Positions 1 to 9,739 of a stretch of DNA of 64,000 bases are shown here, piece after piece (positions within the stretch are counted from its first letter, which is position 1; each line of letters opens with the position of its first letter). The notes beneath the pieces are model-generated. The model was not told the origin of the DNA, did no database searches, and saw only the letters and a list, made by a program, of their open reading frames with translations. The stretch is from positions 23,320,167 through 23,384,166 of the forward strand of contig CM057839.1 in NCBI GenBank assembly GCA_030068075.1, in the 5' to 3' direction. This stretch comes from Paguma larvata (taxonomy: Eukaryota > Chordata > Mammalia > Carnivora > Viverridae). The translations under genes were made by a program, and so were the position numbers.

Positions 1-73
1 AAAAAGACTTCATTAAAGATTTTCTGGAGAAAAAAATTTTAATAAGACATGATTTTATTCTTTGGGTCTCAGC

Positions 74-287
74 TTTTTTTTTATTTTTTAAAATATATAT
101 TTATTTTTGAGAGGGAGAGAGACAGAGTGAGAGAGGAGCAGAGAGACAGGGAGACACAGAATTGGAAGCAGATTCCAGGCTCCAAGCTGTCAGCACAGAG
201 CCTGACACGGGGCTCAAAGTCACAAACCATGAGATCATGACCTGAGCTGAAGTCAGAGGAATAACCGACTCAGCCACACCGGCAACC
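74..287 (-). mobile_element. CAN-SINE (felid type), minus orientation
   Basis: Reads left to right as the reverse complement of a felid tRNA-derived SINE: a T-rich tail, TATTTATTTTTGAGAGGGAG, a GA-rich middle, CAGGCTCCAAGCTGTCAGCA, then ATGACCTGAGCTGAAGTC and the degenerate head CTCAGCCACACCGGCAACC. The short word CTCAG at 68-72 and 288-292 may be the remains of the target duplication. The head is mutated, which suggests a middle-aged copy. Confidence 0.9.
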
Positions 288-292
288 CTCAG

Positions 293-1929
293 TTTTAACT
301 TGAAATTCAAGTTAATCCTACCTACCTCACCGAGTTATTGCTGTTAGTATTTAATGAAATACTATGTAGGCACAGAGCTCAACTGTAGGTCCAATTTCTC
401 CCAAGTAGTCCTTATAGTTTATGTACAATCAATAACACTCTACTAAAAATTTTAAAATGCTCTATAAACTTAAGAGCATAGTTATTTATAAAATACATCA
501 AATTTAGTTAAGACTATTTAATATTTTACAGATGTTCAAAATTAGTTACCAAACATAAATACAAAATAAAGAGTACATATTTCAATTAAAAATTGGCTAC
601 AAAATGGACAGAAATGTGTAAAAACATCTATGTAAAAAAGAGTTCCTATTCAAAAGAATCCACTGCAATCAGAAAGCCAAACAATATTATTACAGGTTTA
701 TGGTAGATTACAGGAAAATATATAATTCTTTTAAAATATTGTTAAAAATATTATCTAAAATTATATTTCCACAACATAGTGGATGACTATTTTAAAAAGA
801 AAATATTTAATCCCAAAATCATTGAAATGGATATTAAATTAACTTGATGTAACTATTTTCTCAGAGGAAAAAAAAATCACATAATCTCCATTTGCTTCAT
901 TTTTTACCTAAAAAATGAGAGAACAATATCATAAAATTGATAAAATTCCATATAATTCTGTCCTTAGGAAAAGGTAAATGTTTGGGGTAGAGAAAAACTA
1001 TATGTAATCCCATAGAAATTACACCTTCCAAAGGTGAAATTTCATAAAAATTCGTTGTCATGATAGAAATTATATAGAGATACTGGACCTACAGTCTTCA
1101 AATATACTATATTTGAAATATTTAAAAATGTTTTCAAGCCACAAATATAGTGAATTAAGCAGTGATTCAGTGCATTTAATTTTTTTCATCCAATTTGATT
1201 ATTCCATGTGTTAATAAGAAGTAACATTTTCTTAAGAATAAAGTAATCATGTTTGATAATTTGAAATTTTTCACTTAATATTAAATCCTGATATCAAGAT
1301 AGATATAATTTATCTGCTAAATCCAAGATATTAATTGAATCTGAATATGAGAATATGTTAATTATGACTTGTAGAAATATCTGAGTAATTGAAAGTATGG
1401 ATTTGCAGAATATGAGTAACTGAATATATTTAATGTTTGCTCTTAAAGCTACAGTGGATATTATACATGAGCAAGTACTTCACTCTTGCTAATGAAATAA
1501 TCAATTTTTCAATCTATTTTAAAGTAGTTCTAAGGGTTCAATCTTAGCTTAATTATCAATTACTTATTTTGCATTGGAACAATAATGAACATCCCATATA
1601 TGGAAAAAATTAAACCTAGAATACTTAGTTCATTGAATACATACATAAAAGTTCTATAAGTCAATTGCTCGATAATTCCCCATCGTCATCTCATTGTCGT
1701 TTTTGTATAGATATAAAGTCATTTTTCATCATATTCATGCCCTAGGCAGAAAAGACATCTTTTAGAGAATAGTCATCTCTCAAGTTTTCAAAACTTTTGA
1801 ATCTCTTCCTATAAATCTTTTTTTAAGTTTAGACCTATTCATATGGACATCTAATTTTTGTTTATATATCAGAAATGTTATAACTTTTGTTTTCTTAAAA
1901 GAATATGCCCATGTTTTTCTGAAGGAAAT
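293..1929. other. unassigned AT-rich DNA
   Basis: I see no ORF of note, no recognisable repeat family and no RNA gene. The stretch is very AT-rich with many short A and T runs. It could be single-copy intergenic or intronic DNA, or repeats too old to recognise by eye. Confidence 0.5.
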
Positions 1930-2553
1930 GAAATCACTTATCTTGGAAACATATCTGCAACAACATGTTTATTACAGCATTTTTTTACTATAGCCAGGAC
2001 ATGGAAACAACCTAAGTGTCCATCCATACATGAATGGACAAATAAAATTGATTTATTTATATACACAGGACATTTATTTAGCCATAAAAAAACAAAAAAT
2101 AACCTGACATATCCAACAACATGGATAGACCTTCGGAGCATTGTCATAAGTGAAAAGAATCAGAGAAAGACAAATGGTGTATGTTCTTACTTATATGTAG
2201 AATCTAAAAAATATTGAACTCAAATATACAGAAAACAGGTTGATGTTTGCAAGAAGTGGCAGATGGGAAGTGGGCAGAATGGATGAAGGTGGTCAACAGG
2301 TACAAAGTTCCAGGTATAAGGTGAATGAGTCCTGGTGATGTAAATAAGGTAGAGCATGATTATAGTTACAATATTGTGTTGTATATTTGAAAGCAGGCAA
2401 GGAAGTATATTTTAAAAGACACCATCACACAAAAAATTGTAACTATGCATGGTTATGGATGCTAAGTTTATTGTGGTAATTATTTCTCAATATATACATC
2501 AAATCATTATTTTGTATATCTAAAACATATACTGTTTACTTCTCAATAAAAAA
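1930..2553 (+). mobile_element. LINE-1 3' end (old, ORF2 C-terminus plus 3' UTR)
   Basis: The start encodes a decayed version of the last part of L1 ORF2: residues matching the AL-TIA-TWKQPKCPS motif are visible in the plus-strand reading around 1975-2035. The typical L1 3' landmarks follow: the gap around GGATAGACCTTCGGAGCATT, a region related to GTTACCAGAGG..., and a 3' UTR ending in TATACTGTTTACTTCTCAATAAAAAAA at about 2525-2553. The element is 5'-truncated and has stop codons and indels, so it cannot move. Confidence 0.8.
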
Positions 2554-2584
2554 ATCATAATTGTATAAACCTTAAAAAACTCTG

Positions 2585-2783
2585 CCACAGAGAGGGAGGG
2601 AGATAAAACATAGGAGACTCTCAAAGACTAAGAACAATCTGAGGGTGAGGGAGGTGAGGGAGGTGAGGGAGGGGGGAGAGGGGGTGACGGATATTAAAGA
2701 GGGCACGTGTTGGGATGAACACTGGGTGTTATATGTAAACCAATTTGAAAATAAACTATTATAATGAAAAAAAAAACAAAAAA
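2585..2783 (+). mobile_element. short 5'-truncated carnivore L1 3' UTR insertion
   Basis: Contains the carnivore L1 3' UTR: AGATAAAACATAGGAGACTC, AAAGACTAAGAACAATCTGA, a G-rich tract at 2641-2690, and GGGATGAACACTGGGTGTTA, ending in AATAAACTATTATAATG and an A-rich tail at 2767-2786. The same sequence occurs inverted at about 14057-14240, so both come from one family. The imperfect repeat AAAAAACTCTGC (about 2574-2584) and AAACCACTCTGC (about 2784-2795) may be the target duplication. Only about 200 bases were inserted, immediately downstream of an older L1 tail. Confidence 0.8.
2641..2690 (+). repeat. G-rich polypurine tract in L1 3' UTR
   Basis: Three repeats of GAGGGAGGT plus longer G runs give at least four closely spaced GGG runs on the plus strand, a pattern able to form a G-quadruplex. 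Such tracts are a known feature of mammalian L1 3' UTRs. Confidence 0.7.
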
Positions 2784-2795
2784 AAACCACTCTGC

Positions 2796-4968
2796 TTTGT
2801 AAAACACTATCACCACATTACATTCATTGTGAAATTGAAAAGAAATTAAACAAGTCATATTTAAAAAACTTTTCCTACAACTTAGAAAAATTGCACATGT
2901 ATCATTTTTCATTCTACTTATAATAATCACAGATTTTAAAAGCATTTATCTTTTATTTTATTTACAATTTCACCCTCTGAACACATAGATCTTCCAAATT
3001 GGCACTTTAAAACTTTCAAAAGTTTTTTAATTTTTTAATGCTAACGACATACTCTGATCCTCAATGGTTGTTTTTTCAATGAGTTTACTGACACTTTGCT
3101 CTATAACAACTGTATATATTCTCAGTATTTTTCTTGTATTAACTTCTTTTTTTATTTTCTTGTATTTGTTGTTGTTGTTGTTTGTTTATTTTTTTTGTGT
3201 TTCTCCCAGTGGTCCGGGACTTTTAATCGAATACTTTTCCTCATGACAACAATGATAATAGCTTTGTGTTATCTATTCTCCAAACTAGTCAGTGTTAGGA
3301 TATTTTCATCTCATTCAAAGATAAAACTTGTACTATATAAAAACTTCAGGCCTCAATTGTAAGTAAGATATCTTTACTTATATATGTTATTAACATCTCA
3401 ATCCTGAGTTCTTAATCATGAGAATTCAACCCTTTTTTTGTTAATATGATGTTATTTCCCTTGTTCCCATTTATGACGGCGTAATTTTTTAAACTTAGAA
3501 CTATAATAAAGAAGCTGGATGAAGTTCTTTATTTCTTTTTATCTTAACCTCTAAGATCAAGATTAACTGTAGTAAAGATTGATGTAGTTTTTATGAAAAA
3601 GTACCTTATTAGTTGGTTGCAGGAAAGACTGCCAGACTACAAAAGCAGAGGATGTTTTCTAGCTTTAATATGTATTTAAATAAGATAATTTCCCCAGAGT
3701 TAACTCAAAAACAGAAATTATTGAAAGCCATTCATTCTTGAGATGCAATTATTTTGAAGTACTTTAGGTAGGAAACAATAGGATAATGCCATTTAAAATA
3801 AATTTTGGTCTAGCATGTAGATGAGGAAGTCAAGGTCAGCTGCAAATGAAAATGTTTAAGAGGCTATTTCTTTATGATGTGAAATAAACACCTTCCCATC
3901 ATGTTTTATTTTTACAATAACTAAAGACAATAATGGTTGTGAAAGCACTTTGCACATCTTAAAATTTACAGAAATCTTTTTTCCTAATAGGTGAAACATT
4001 GTATGGAAATATTTTGCACACATTGGAGCTCCTTTTGTCAAATAGGTAAAAACTACCATGAAGAACAGTTAAATGACAAGATAAGGTGGTAATTATCATA
4101 TTTCTTAAAGAATCTCTGGGAACACATGAGAAATGACATAGCCAGGCATGTGTTCTGAAGCAATTTATGATATTTAATATTATTTTACAAGTCATTGCTA
4201 CCCTCTAGTCTTTCTAGAACGAGAGTATCACACTGCTTATAAGTATAATTAAATTAATTTTATTCTATTTCCTTGAGAAAAATAAATGTCTTTCTACAGC
4301 ATAATAAGATAGTAGGATATGTCTTATGCCACATGTCTTTTTTATGTATTTTATGCATGAAGGAAACCTAAAACTCTGAGACCAAAACTCTGACTCATCT
4401 GTTATTAGCAAAATACAGGTACAGCACCTAGGACCAATTATTAACTTTTGTCAAAATGGAGACATCTTTTATCTCTGTAATTTTCACTCATGGCTTTCTA
4501 CTCTCCAGGGATATTTCATCTATTTTGGAATAAACCCATCTCATCCCAAGATTTTAAAATCAAAATAAAGCTATTAGAGATTGTTTTTTGGTAGTGCTAT
4601 TTTTAAGTACTAATCAAACATAGTTCATGAAAGCAAGTTAGACAAAGGAAGGTATCTCAGTATTACTAGATATAATTTTCCAAGAAAAGCCTAAAATCTG
4701 AAACATTATGTAAAGTATCCTGGTTTTAAAAACAATGTGTGGGCCAAGGAAAGTAGGTTTGTAGTTCATATGTGATTAATCACGCTTAATTTCATTTGGA
4801 TACATGTAAGATATTCTGTCTTTTATGATTTCATTAAATTCAGGTAATGGATAAGTAAAACTATGAGTAAATTAATTTATAATATTTAATCATTTTGTAA
4901 TAAGAAAATCTTCACTTAGACCATTAAAGAATGACTGCCGATCCATATAATTGATTCCTTTCATCTTT
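2796..4968. other. unassigned AT-rich DNA with a (GTT)n tract
   Basis: A short TTG microsatellite lies at 3166-3183. I recognise no other repeat, exon or RNA gene. ORFs of 60-88 codons here are hydrophobic, T-rich chance translations. Confidence 0.5.
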
Positions 4969-4987
4969 TCTATTTTAATTTATTCTT

Positions 4988-5162
4988 TTTTTTAAGTTTA
5001 TGTATTTATTTTGAGAGAGAGAGAGAGAGATCAAGGAAGAGGGGCAGAGAAAGAGGAAGAGAGAGAATCTTGAGCAGGGCTCAAACTCAACAAACTGTGA
5101 CATCATGACCCAAGTTGAAACCAAGAGTGGGACGCTTAGCTGACTGAGCCACTCAGGCATCC
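4988..5162 (-). mobile_element. CAN-SINE (felid type), minus; first of a serial pair
   Basis: Reverse-complement SINE: T-rich tail, TATTTATTTTGAGAGAGAG, GA-rich middle, ATGACCCAAGTTGAAACCAA and the head GACTGAGCCACTCAGGCATC. It is shorter than its neighbour and lacks much of the CAGGCTCTGAGCTGTCAGC segment. The target-like word TCTATTTTAATTTATTCTT (4969-4987) recurs as TCTATTTTGATATTCTT at 5164-5180 and again, diverged, at 5413-5427. Confidence 0.88.
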
Positions 5163-5180
5163 ATCTATTTTGATATTCTT

Positions 5181-5412
5181 TTTTTTTAATGTTTATTTAT
5201 TTTTGAGAGAGAGATAAAGAGAGGGAGAGAGAGAGAAAAACAGAGAGCTTGAGCAGAGGAGGAGCAGAGAGAGAGTGAGACACAGAATCTGAAGCAGGCT
5301 CCAGGCTCTGAGTTAGAACCTGATGCAAGGCTGGAACTCATGATCCCTGAGAGCATGACCTGAGCTGAAGTCAGACTGACTTAGTTAACCGACTGAGCCA
5401 CCCAGATGCCCC
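5181..5412 (-). mobile_element. CAN-SINE (felid type), minus; second of a serial pair
   Basis: Full-length reverse-complement SINE beginning with a T run, AATGTTTATTTATTTTTGAG, a long GA tract, CAGGCTCCAGGCTCTGAG, and ending in CGACTGAGCCACCCAGATGC. It sits directly behind the SINE at 4988-5162, with only a copy of the shared target word between them. Confidence 0.92.
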
Positions 5413-5427
5413 TGTTTTGATATGCTT

Positions 5428-5821
5428 AAGAAATGATTCTCACCTCATGGGCCAAGAAGAGTACTAAAGCTCCAGCCATTGCATTCATGTTCCAGATAGA
5501 AAACCAGGGGAAGATAAGAAGATTTCAACACTTCTCTGTAAAGAAATCTGTGATGTACCCCATGATACATTTGCTTTTGTCTAACTGGGCAAAACTAGTC
5601 ACATGGCCATATAATGTGAGAGGTGGTAGTGGGAGTATTTTCTTATTTCGGGTGACTATTACCCCAAATTAAAAACAAACAAACAAAATTTTAATTATTT
5701 AAAAAGCAAAATGTATACTGAGGTTAATAACCAAAGGACCCTGCTACTGGATCTTCCTAGCATAGATGTGAAAACTAGGTTGTGAAGTCCTATTGGTTTG
5801 GATAAATTTTGTTACTTTCAT
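5428..5821. other. unassigned DNA
   Basis: No recognisable repeat, exon or RNA gene. A short (AAAC)n run lies near 5671-5688. Confidence 0.5.
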
Positions 5822-5985
5822 TTTGCAGCTTTATGACTTCAGGTAAGTAGTATATTGGCATTCGTTTGTTTATCATAAAATAGGGATAATAATGACATAT
5901 ATCTCTTGTGGTTATTATGAGAGTCAGGTAAGTTCTTTGAATAGTGCTTACCACATAATAACTGTCAGAAAATACCTGTTACTAT
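5822..5985 (+). mobile_element. MIR SINE relic, plus
   Basis: The order of words fits a MIR: TTTATGACTTCAGG, then AAAATAGGGATAATAATGAC (the conserved AAATGGGGATAATAATAG segment), TGGTTATTATGAGAGTCAGG, and AGTGCTTACCACATAATAAC. Divergence is high, as expected for this old tRNA-derived family. Confidence 0.7.
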
Positions 5986-6264
5986 CTCAACTATATGGTG
6001 AGGGAGAGACATCATCACTACAGGAAAAAGCATCTGATAGGACTCTAATTACAATGGCCTACACCTCGAATTGGAAAGAACTAAATTTAAATAGTCCATT
6101 TATTCCACTGGACCTACCAAATGATTTAAGGTTTGCCAACTTTCCTAGGAATTTAGGATTGCTTAAAACAACAAACATATTTCATATCGTAAGGGCACTT
6201 AAAATGGAACAATTTCAAGACAGAAACATAATCTTCAGAAAATTCTATGTGGATAACGTTTTTA

Positions 6265-6410
6265 AGTTCCCCCATTTTATACATGATGACACAGAGGCAG
6301 AGAGTGTTTAAATAATCTTCCCAAGGACACGTGGCTAAAAGATATTGAAGTGAGGCTACTAAGTTGGAAAGTCTAAATTCCCCAAAGCACTATTTTAGCT
6401 ATAAAATGCC
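6265..6410 (-). mobile_element. MIR SINE relic, minus
   Basis: Reverse-complement MIR words in order: CCCCCATTTTATACATGATG, ACACAGAGGCAGAGAGTGTT, CTTCCCAAGGACACGTGGCT, then a degenerate AAGTGAGGCTACTAAG segment. A 139-codon ORF that begins at 5892 runs into this relic and the MIR before it, so I do not treat it as a gene. Confidence 0.7.
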
Positions 6411-7791
6411 ATTCAAAGGGAAAAACATTATTCCTTAGAGTTGGGAGGAGAACCAGATATGAACCTGCTTTCTCCATTGCCTTCACTGAATTTCTTTAAA
6501 ATTCAGTGAGCTTGAGCAGGGGAGGAGCAGAAAGCTCCAGGGGAGGAGCAGTAATATTTTAAGAAGCAGATGAGCAGAGGAAAGGTCATGTGTGTTGAGC
6601 ATCAGAACTGTCTGTGGGCCTCGTCGTGGTGGTAGGAGAAATCGGGGGATTTTCTTCAGTCATATAACCCTAACTTATCTAAGGTTATCTCAGGTTTTGT
6701 GATTTCTTTATTTGAGAGAAAAAAAATCATTAGTAAAACTTAGTAGCAATGCTTAAATATTCCAGAAATGCCCCTCAATAATTTTTGCAAAAAGGATTTA
6801 ATGATAATCCAATCCTTATGAAGCAAATGAAAAGACAACTCAAAGTAATTTAAATGAACATAATCTGGGAATGATTGTTACTTGGTTGTGAACATTATTC
6901 AAACATGGCTACTTCAAAGACACCATGTTCAAGCATTAATAGCTTATTTATTTGTCTTACAAATAAACAATTTCATTCATAACATTTAGAAAGATGTCTC
7001 TTAATTTATTATATATTGTGGCAAATCCTAAAACAATGTGCACGTATAACTAAAGATGCAGACAAGATTGAAACAAATTTAGCTTTTTTCTCTCCAAATG
7101 CATTTTAAAAAGAGACTCCATTAGTCAAAACATTACATTCTTTCCTCCACTTTGTTCGAGTCATGATGCTTATAATAAACCTATCCTCCAGCTATTTTCC
7201 ATGCTCTTACTGTACCCACTGTTACTGATTATATATAATGGCATGCTGATGCCTATATTTAACCCTCCTACTGTTCATTGTTAAAATTAGTCACTATGGT
7301 ACCTGATCGCATCTCATATCTTTGCATGTTTGAAGCTGGCTGAACAAAGACAGCAGGCAAGTCCTGGATGTTATAAGACAAGAAAAGCATGTTTTAAAGC
7401 AACAAAATCCCAATTATGTTTAATCTAAGTAGAGAAAAATGAAATTGCAAGAACAAGGTATAATACACTGGTTTGAAAATTGTTAAATCCTTGTCATTTG
7501 TTTCCATAGAATTATGAAAGGATTACTGCTGCTTAGTTCTTTCAACAGTATCGAGCATGCTTTGATTTGCAAGACATTGCTCTTAAAATAGGGAAGAGAA
7601 GAAATAACATTAAAAGGTTAGAAAAGTATGGCATCAAATGCAAAAGGAAGACTGATACTAATTAATACAAATATTACATCATTTTCTTTCAGCGTGTAGG
7701 AAAAGTGTGATGGGAGATACCATGCTAGAAGAAAGCACGTAACTTTGAATTTTATTGACTAAATTTATTTCTACATATAAAGATAAAAGGG
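6411..7791. other. unassigned DNA with a small hairpin and a SINE-like scrap
   Basis: A perfect inverted repeat (TCACTGAATT at 6483-6492, AATTCAGTGA at 6500-6509) lies next to a GA-rich scrap at 6510-6550 that resembles part of a SINE (GAGCAGGGGAGGAGCAG). A 22-bp word at 6547-6568 is repeated exactly at 9091-9112. Otherwise I see nothing. Confidence 0.5.
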
Positions 7792-8133
7792 TATGGTGGT
7801 TACTTGTATGTGCCAACTTGGTGAGAAACTATTTATTCAATCAAGCACTAACCTAGGTGTTGCTGTGAGGCACTTTTAGGTATGCTTAACATGTATAATC
7901 AGTTGACTTCAAGTAAATAGAAGATTACTTGGATAATGTGTGCTTATGTATCCAATCAGATGGCCTTAAGAACATAATTAAGCTTTTCTTGAAGAAGAAG
8001 AAATTCTACAACATCAGCTCCTGACTGAGAGTGTCCAGCCTGCCAGATTGTGCCACAGAGTCTCAATCCGCCAGCTGTCACAAGAATCCCTATTTCTGTC
8101 TCTCTTTTCCCTCTCCCTCCTTCCTCCCTCTCT

Positions 8134-8184
<51 letters not shown>

Positions 8185-8269
8185 TGCATATATACATACA
8201 AATACACATATAGTTATGTATTTATTCTACTGATCGCTTCTGCTTCTTTGGAGAACCCTGACTAATGCA
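7792..8269 (+). mobile_element. ERVL-type LTR, MLT2-like, plus
   Basis: The left end, TATGGTGGTTACTTGTATGT followed by GCCAACTTGG, resembles the MLT2 start TGTGATGGTTAATTTTATGTGTCAACTTGG in shorter pieces. The right end, TTTGGAGAACCCTGACTAAT then GCA, matches the classic terminal GGAGAACCCTGACTAATACA. Between them are CAATCAGATGGCC and a CT/CA-rich tract. No 5-bp target duplication is obvious and there is no internal retroviral sequence, so this is an old solo LTR or LTR fragment. Confidence 0.65.
8135..8181 (+). repeat. (CA)n microsatellite, about 23 units
   Basis: An uninterrupted CA dinucleotide run preceded by a CT-rich stretch (about 8096-8134) and followed by TG/TA-rich DNA. It is inside the MLT2-like LTR. 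Its length and purity make length polymorphism likely. Overlapping poly-His/Thr or poly-Val/Cys ORFs are artefacts of the repeat. Confidence 0.97.
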
Positions 8270-8734
8270 ATTGCCAAGCTTGCTGTATAAATCATACAAA
8301 TACCATTTCTTAGATAAGGCTCATTTAAATCTTCTCTGAATTAATTTAAATTTAAATACATGTAACTTAAGCAGCTATTAAATATAAATTCCAGGGAAAC
8401 AAAAATGCTACATCCAGTAAAAAACAGAATTTAAGAAAATGAATTTTTACCAATATAGCTTGACTTATAATCTTAAGGGTAGTACGTATTCATGGACTTA
8501 ATTAAAATATTTTTTTATTAAATACTGAAGTTTAAATGAAAGCCCAACTAGAACATTCATTAGTTTTACTATTCATACTGAGGCAACTTAGGTGTATCTC
8601 TTAATTGTTATTTACTCTAAATCTGAACATGTGTGGGTATATATAAATTAATTAATCCATTTTATTGTATCTTAAACATATCTTTTCAATCTCTATTACT
8701 TTTAATTATATGAAAATATATATTATCAAAAAAA

Positions 8735-8845
8735 TAATCTTTTCTTCTGCAACTTGAGCGAGTGCTGTAGCGAAGATCAAAGAGATAAATACTAAAGTAT
8801 GAAGTGCCTGGCATATACTGGGAGCTCAAAAAAGATTAATTTTAT
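8735..8845 (+). mobile_element. MIR 3' end relic, plus
   Basis: GAAGTGCCTGGCATATACTG followed by GGGAGCTCAAAAAAG matches the conserved MIR ending AGTGCCTGGCACATAGTAGG...GCTCAATAAA. The upstream part is weakly similar. Confidence 0.6.
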
Positions 8846-9277
8846 TCCCTTCCTCAAAGAATTATGATTCTTTCACAATCAAAAATTTGCATGTGAATAC
8901 ATGTTGTAAATTACAAAAAATATTAACATTCTGCAATATAAAAACTCTGCACTACAATGCACTGCATTGTATATTTTTAAAGTATTTATGTGATTTGACA
9001 GGTCCTGCAAAGTACTAATGTAAAAATATAATAAAAAGTAAGTATAAAATTGTAATAATTAACATTATAATTTAATTTTGAAATGGACCCAGCAGTAATA
9101 TTTTAAGAAGCAAAAAAACTAAAAGATTTATTCACTTTTTGTGATTACGGAAGCAGTAAGTCTTGAGTGACTAATCAACATAATGCTGTTGCTGCATCCA
9201 CGTCTTTCCAAATAAGAACTTAAAATATTTCTGTTAAATAAACGTATCTCATTTTACTGACCTTTATAGTCTATAGC
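8846..9277. other. unassigned AT-rich DNA
   Basis: No gene or named repeat. It carries the second copy (9091-9112) of the 22-bp word found at 6547-6568. Confidence 0.5.
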
Positions 9278-9490
9278 AATAGTTAACAGGGCAGAATCAA
9301 GAGTTTAAGTGCTTGACTTCAAATCCTATAGAACTTGGGAAAATTGAACTAAATGTACTGCCACCCTTCCCACCCTCCAGCATCTTTGTATATCATACAG
9401 AGTTGTTGAGTGTATTTAGTGAGATAACACACAAAACTTCTGAGAACAATGTCTGGCACATAAGATATCTCAAAATATATTAGTATTTTT
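9278..9490 (+). mobile_element. MIR SINE, nearly full length, plus
   Basis: In order: AATAGTTAACAGGGCAGAAT, AAGTGCTTGACTTCAAATCC (the MIR GGTTCGAATCC region), GAACTTGGGAAAATTGAACT, GAGTTGTTGAGTGTATTTAG, and AATGTCTGGCACATAAGATA. The order and spacing match MIR, with heavy divergence and a replaced centre. Confidence 0.7.
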
Positions 9491-9698
9491 TTGCTAAAAT
9501 ACTATGCTGGTATATAATAACATAAGGCTTAATTTTATTGAACCCACAAATATTTATCTCAGACTTAAAAGGTGAAAAAAGATTAATTTTATTCTCTAGT
9601 AATAAATAATATAATAACAAATACAATAAACCCTTACAACATTGAATAGTTTCATGGTTTCCATCAAGAATCTGTGTTGCAAAAAACTAAAAAATGAA

Positions 9699-9738
9699 AA
9701 AGAGAGAGAGATACAGAGAGACAGAAAGACAGAGAGAA
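9699..9738 (+). repeat. GA-rich low-complexity tract
   Basis: AGAGAGAGAG followed by imperfect AGACAGA repeats, abutting the start of the L1 fragment at 9740. Confidence 0.8.
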
Positions 9739-9739
9739 C

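Noticed and set aside
1858..2217. Plus ORF of 119 codons
   Set aside because: It is the decayed end of L1 ORF2 reading through into the 3' UTR region, and is covered by the L1 feature.
5892..6311. Plus ORF of 139 codons, the longest in the left 10 kb outside clear L1
   Set aside because: It starts in one MIR relic and ends in another, has no recognisable domain, and the composition is that of AT-rich noncoding DNA. It is not a gene on this evidence.
8135..8181. CRISPR-like array or coding poly-His/Thr repeat
   Set aside because: It is a pure dinucleotide microsatellite in mammalian DNA. There are no spacers.
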